Part shown: piece after piece, positions 61,242-64,000 of the stretch | Layout of the letters: every line of letters begins with the position of its first letter | Position numbering within the stretch: position 1 is the stretch's first letter | Source: Mesobacillus subterraneus | GTDB taxonomy: Bacteria > Bacillota > Bacilli > Bacillales > Cytobacillaceae | Length of the DNA: 64,000 nucleotides | Direction of reading: 5' to 3' | Assembly: GCF_003937825.1 (NCBI RefSeq) | Contig: NZ_RSFW01000002.1 | Location: 290,317 to 354,316, forward strand | Program-made: the position numbers and the translations under genes | The notes under the pieces: generated by a model | Seen by the model: only the letters and a program-made list of their open reading frames with translations | Told to the model about the DNA's origin: nothing | Databases searched by the model: none

Positions 61242-62564
61242 TTGCCATTGATTATTACGAACTTGCTTTTAGTTGCTTTATTGATCGCGTTGACTGGCTT
61301 TTTTGTTGCAACGGAATTTGCCATTGTAAAAGTCAGGAGCTCCAGGATCGATCAGCTGATCGCGGAAGGCAGGAATGGTGCTCAATCAGCAAAGCATGTA
61401 ATCACCCATCTTGATGAATATCTTTCTGCATGCCAGCTGGGCATCACCATCACGGCGTTGGGCCTTGGCTGGCTGGGAGAACCGACGGTGGAAAAAATGC
61501 TTCACCCGCTTTTTGATAACTGGCATCTTAATCCGTCCTTAACTAAACTGTTATCCTTCGGAATCGCGTTTGCTTCCGTGACCTTCCTGCATGTTGTTGT
61601 TGGAGAACTGGCTCCAAAAACGGTCGCTATCCAAAAGGCGGAAGCAGTCACGCTTGCTTTTTCCAAGCCGATCATCTGGTTTTATAAAATCATGTATCCT
61701 TTCATATGGGCACTGAATGGATCAGCCCGTCTGCTTGTCGGAATGTTTGGGCTTAAACCAGCTAGTGAACACGAGGTTGCCCATTCCGAGGAAGAATTGC
61801 GCATTCTTTTGTCGGAGAGCTATGAAAGCGGAGAAATTAACCAAAACGAACTCAACTACGTGAATAATATTTTTGAATTCGATGAACGGATTGCTAAAGA
61901 AATCATGGTTCCAAGGACGGAAATCGTCACGCTTGATATTGCCGATCCTATTGAAACGATCATTGATGTAATCCAAAATGAAAGGTACACGCGATATCCT
62001 GTGATTGATGGTGAGAAGGATAATGTCCTTGGGATGATCAACATCAAGGAAATCCTTACAGCAAAGCTGACACAGAAAGATTTTCACCAGGAATCGCTCC
62101 TGTCCTCATTTGTTAAACCGGTGATCAGGGTCATTGAGACGATTCCAATCCATGACCTGCTGGTTAAAATGCAGAAAGAGCGAATCCATATGGCAATCCT
62201 GATTGATGAATATGGCGGGACTTCGGGTTTGGTGACAGTAGAGGACATCCTTGAAGAAATTGTAGGAGACATCCGGGACGAGTTTGATACAGACGAAATT
62301 GCTGAAATCAGAAAGGTGAAAGAAGGGCATTATCTGTTTAGTTCAAGAGTGCTGGTTGATGAAGTCAACGATCTGCTGGGAATCAGCCTCTCAGAAGAAG
62401 AAGTCGATACAATTGGCGGCTGGGTCATGACGAAGAACATTGATGCCAAGATTGGCGATGAAATCGAAGAGGAAGGATATCTTTTCAGGATCATCGAAAT
62501 TGATGAATACCACATTGCTTATTTAGAAGTCATCAAGATTGAAGTTGCAGAAAAACCGGAGTGA
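61242..62564 (+). CDS. CNNM/HlyC-CorC family membrane protein with CBS domains
   Basis: A 440-residue protein of the HlyC/CorC (CNNM) family, linked to magnesium efflux or magnesium homeostasis. Four helices in the CNNM domain (about 1-195), two CBS domains (about 205-330, with [12 protein letters not shown] and [23 protein letters not shown]), and a C-terminal CorC domain (about 350-440) are visible. In-frame TTG codons at 61242 and 61248 are both possible, and a stop at 61236 excludes any earlier one. The second gives [12 protein letters not shown] and fits better with the hairpin-folded spacing. Confidence 0.92.
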   Translation: MPLIITNLLLVALLIALTGFFVATEFAIVKVRSSRIDQLIAEGRNGAQSAKHVITHLDEYLSACQLGITITALGLGWLGEPTVEKMLHPLFDNWHLNPSLTKLLSFGIAFASVTFLHVVVGELAPKTVAIQKAEAVTLAFSKPIIWFYKIMYPFIWALNGSARLLVGMFGLKPASEHEVAHSEEELRILLSESYESGEINQNELNYVNNIFEFDERIAKEIMVPRTEIVTLDIADPIETIIDVIQNERYTRYPVIDGEKDNVLGMINIKEILTAKLTQKDFHQESLLSSFVKPVIRVIETIPIHDLLVKMQKERIHMAILIDEYGGTSGLVTVEDILEEIVGDIRDEFDTDEIAEIRKVKEGHYLFSSRVLVDEVNDLLGISLSEEEVDTIGGWVMTKNIDAKIGDEIEEEGYLFRIIEIDEYHIAYLEVIKIEVAEKPE

Positions 62565-62582
62565 TGAACTCCGGTTTTTTAT
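62552..62582 (+). terminator. Terminator overlapping the CNNM stop
   Basis: AAAACCGGAGT/ACTCCGGTTTT (11 bp) with a 5-base loop spans the stop codon TGA, followed by TT. Confidence 0.85.
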
Positions 62583-62672
62583 ATTGGGAAATTTTTGCCC
62601 CAGTATCAATCAGATTGGCCCCTCAGACCACATCCGACAAAAATGTGGCTAATATTGGCAAGTTCAAAATAC

Positions 62673-62699
62673 GTTTCATTTACTGTTTGGGACGGGTAT
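62673..62699 (+). promoter_or_regulatory. SigB promoter of the ysnF-type gene
   Basis: GTTTCA and GGGTAT are 15 bases apart, matching the SigB general-stress consensus (GTTTaa, GGGTAT). It is 57 bases before the start codon. Confidence 0.75.
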
Positions 62700-62755
62700 T
62701 ACCTCACTACCGGGGCAACCGGATGAATCTCATTTTAGAAATGGAGGAATTAAGA

Positions 62756-63712
62756 ATGACTAAAAAAGTAGTTGGAGTATATGATAATCAAACAGAATTG
62801 ATCGAAGCAATTGAAGAGTATAAAAACAATGGTTACTCTGTGCAGGATTTCTCAATTATTGGGGATACCACTGAACTCTCATCTGCGTTGGAAAGCAGAA
62901 CAGGAGTAACCACTGAAAATATCGGAACAGATCATGACCACAAAGAAGGCGGCTTCTGGCAAAGCCTTATGACTGCATTTGATGCAGACAGGAATCTGGG
63001 CGGAAACGAGCATTCTATTTCAGATCGCTTAGTTGGCCTTGGCCTGACAGATGATGCAGCAAGAGAATATGAAGAAGATGTCCGCGCTGGCCGGATCATC
63101 CTTCTTGCTGAAACGTCTGCATCTGGTCTTGATGTTGAAGACACAGGCTATGTAACGGATACATCCGTGACTGGAACCGGTGTGAATGGTGGATATGACA
63201 CAGACACTTCAGTGACTGATGCAAGAGCTTCTTATGATACAGACCGTTACGATACGGATGAGAAAACATTAAGGCTAAGAGAAGAACAGCTGGATGTTTC
63301 TAAGGAAAGAGTCCAGGCAGGTGAGGTGGAAGTCCACAAAGATGTTGTGGAAGAAACCCAGAAGGTGAACATTCCTGTTTCACGCGAAGAGGTCTATGTA
63401 GAACGCCGTGAAGTGAATGAAGCGGCTAATGACGCTGAGGCCACACTGGGTGATGACGAGACGATCCGTGTACCAATCATGGAAGAGAAAGTAGAGGTAA
63501 CAAAGAAACCAGTTGTAACGGAAGAACTTGTCATCGGCAAGCGCGAAGTTACGGATACAGAACAGGTAGTAGAAAGTGTCAAGCGTGAGGAAGCTCACCT
63601 TGAAACAGACGACAACCGCCTGGTAAATGAAACGGATCTTGACCGCGGCCGTGATCTTGACCGTGATCGTAATTTAGATCGTGACCGTGACGGATTCAAG
63701 GATAAATACTAA
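62756..63712 (+). CDS. ysnF: YsnF/AvaK-domain (DUF2382) general stress protein
   Basis: A 318-residue soluble stress protein. The N-terminal domain resembles general stress protein 17M (VVGVYDNQTELIEAIEEYKNNG). The middle is Asp/Thr-rich with YDTD repeats. The C-terminal YsnF/AvaK (DUF2382) domain has REEVYVERREV and EEVEVTKKPVVTEELVIGKREV-type strands. The tail (after about residue 297) is a run of DRxRDxDRDR units. ATG 62756 follows ATGGAGG. The SigB promoter upstream fits a general-stress role. Confidence 0.82.
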   Translation: MTKKVVGVYDNQTELIEAIEEYKNNGYSVQDFSIIGDTTELSSALESRTGVTTENIGTDHDHKEGGFWQSLMTAFDADRNLGGNEHSISDRLVGLGLTDDAAREYEEDVRAGRIILLAETSASGLDVEDTGYVTDTSVTGTGVNGGYDTDTSVTDARASYDTDRYDTDEKTLRLREEQLDVSKERVQAGEVEVHKDVVEETQKVNIPVSREEVYVERREVNEAANDAEATLGDDETIRVPIMEEKVEVTKKPVVTEELVIGKREVTDTEQVVESVKREEAHLETDDNRLVNETDLDRGRDLDRDRNLDRDRDGFKDKY

Positions 63713-63725
63713 AAGAATAAATAAG

Positions 63726-63752
63726 AAAAGACGCCGTAAAGGCGTCTTTTCT
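63726..63752 (+). terminator. Terminator after the ysnF-type gene
   Basis: AAAAGACGCC/GGCGTCTTTT is a perfect 10-bp stem with a GTAAA loop. Confidence 0.9.
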
Positions 63753-63878
63753 GCGTATTGAGGCGACTGACTGCACGCCACATCGTGCATTTCCTGAAAG
63801 GAGTGTCTGCCGGCTTACACAATTCAGCTCATCGCTTGATTAATATACCATTTAAAAAAAACCTTGGCAAGTGGAAGT

Positions 63879-64000
63879 AACAGGAAAAATGCGCTGATAG
63901 AAGGTTGGTCACGAGAATTATCGTTACATTAACAGGAAAAATGTGCGGATAAACCGTGGCTCACGGAAATTATCGTCACATAAACAGGAAAAATGTGCGG
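63879..64000. repeat. Tandem 52-bp direct repeat cut by the window end
   Basis: The block AACAGGAAAAATG(C/T)GC begins at 63879, 63931 and 63983, an exact 52-base period. The rest of the unit (ending ATTATCGT-ACAT) is also conserved between the first two copies with several substitutions. The copies are contiguous with no spacers. No gene is visible from 63753 to 64000. The total copy number is unknown because the window ends inside the third copy. Confidence 0.85.

Noticed and set aside
63879..64000. Possible CRISPR array from regularly spaced repeats
   Set aside because: The 52-bp units are contiguous and similar throughout; there are no unique spacers, palindromic short repeat or cas genes.

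Overview
The window reads as chromosome of an endospore-forming member of the Bacillaceae. It carries spore coat genes (cotO, cotZ), germination and late sporulation genes (a spoVA cluster, spoVIF, yjcA, yjcZ), SigK-, SigW- and SigB-type promoters, a FapR operator at fabI, and GGAGG-type ribosome binding sites with many TTG/GTG starts. Gene order from about 4.8 to 28 kb follows the Bacillus subtilis yjbH-yjcH block closely. The species cannot be named from the sequence.

Layout. 0-4 kb: the 3' end of a cardiolipin synthase gene, coiA and pepF. 4-4.8 kb: a repeat-bearing spacer, a 57-codon membrane protein and a possible 30-codon ORF. 4.8-10.6 kb: yjbI-spxH and yjbK-yjbJ on the minus strand, then yjbL, relQ, nadK and an rluD-type gene. 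10.7-16.5 kb: a CAP-domain lipoprotein, a dispersed repeat element, prpE, mgtE and a CPA2 antiporter. 16.5-23.3 kb: fabI under a FapR site, cotO, cotZ, yjcA, a small basic protein, a second-type spoVA cluster (YhcN-like lipoprotein, spoVAC, spoVAD, spoVAE, DUF421), yjcZ and spoVIF. 23.3-28 kb: helicase yjcD, an unknown ORF, yjcF, yjcG and yjcH.

28-46.8 kb: mostly transport and redox accessory genes. These are a TAXI-type TRAP transporter with a DUF1850 protein, a WYL-like mini-protein, a Nudix hydrolase, tRNA-Val(GAC), a manganese catalase, a DUF2515 protein, two membrane proteins (one a site-2-like protease), a formate cluster (FdhF/YdeP-like oxidoreductase, DUF2294, OFA transporter, divergent fdhD), an amino-acid ABC transporter and a BCCT transporter. 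47-64 kb: an MHYT-GGDEF-EAL regulator, DUF975, DinB-like, SigW-driven nfeD-flotillin, an M32 carboxypeptidase, a TetR regulator, a CPA1 antiporter, a degenerate tyrosine recombinase, a chemoreceptor, a manganese-riboswitch-controlled TerC gene, a CNNM/CorC-like protein, a SigB-driven YsnF-like stress protein and a 52-bp tandem repeat that runs off the window.

No phage, insertion sequence, CRISPR array or defence island was seen. The most unusual items are the spoVA-type insertion inside conserved spore-coat synteny, a recombinase-like protein lacking two catalytic residues, a finger with identical core spacing in CoiA and the YjcD helicase, tandem look-alike terminators behind a manganese riboswitch, a perfect hairpin between the Shine-Dalgarno sequence and start codon of the CNNM gene, and an unassigned structured region beside fdhD.
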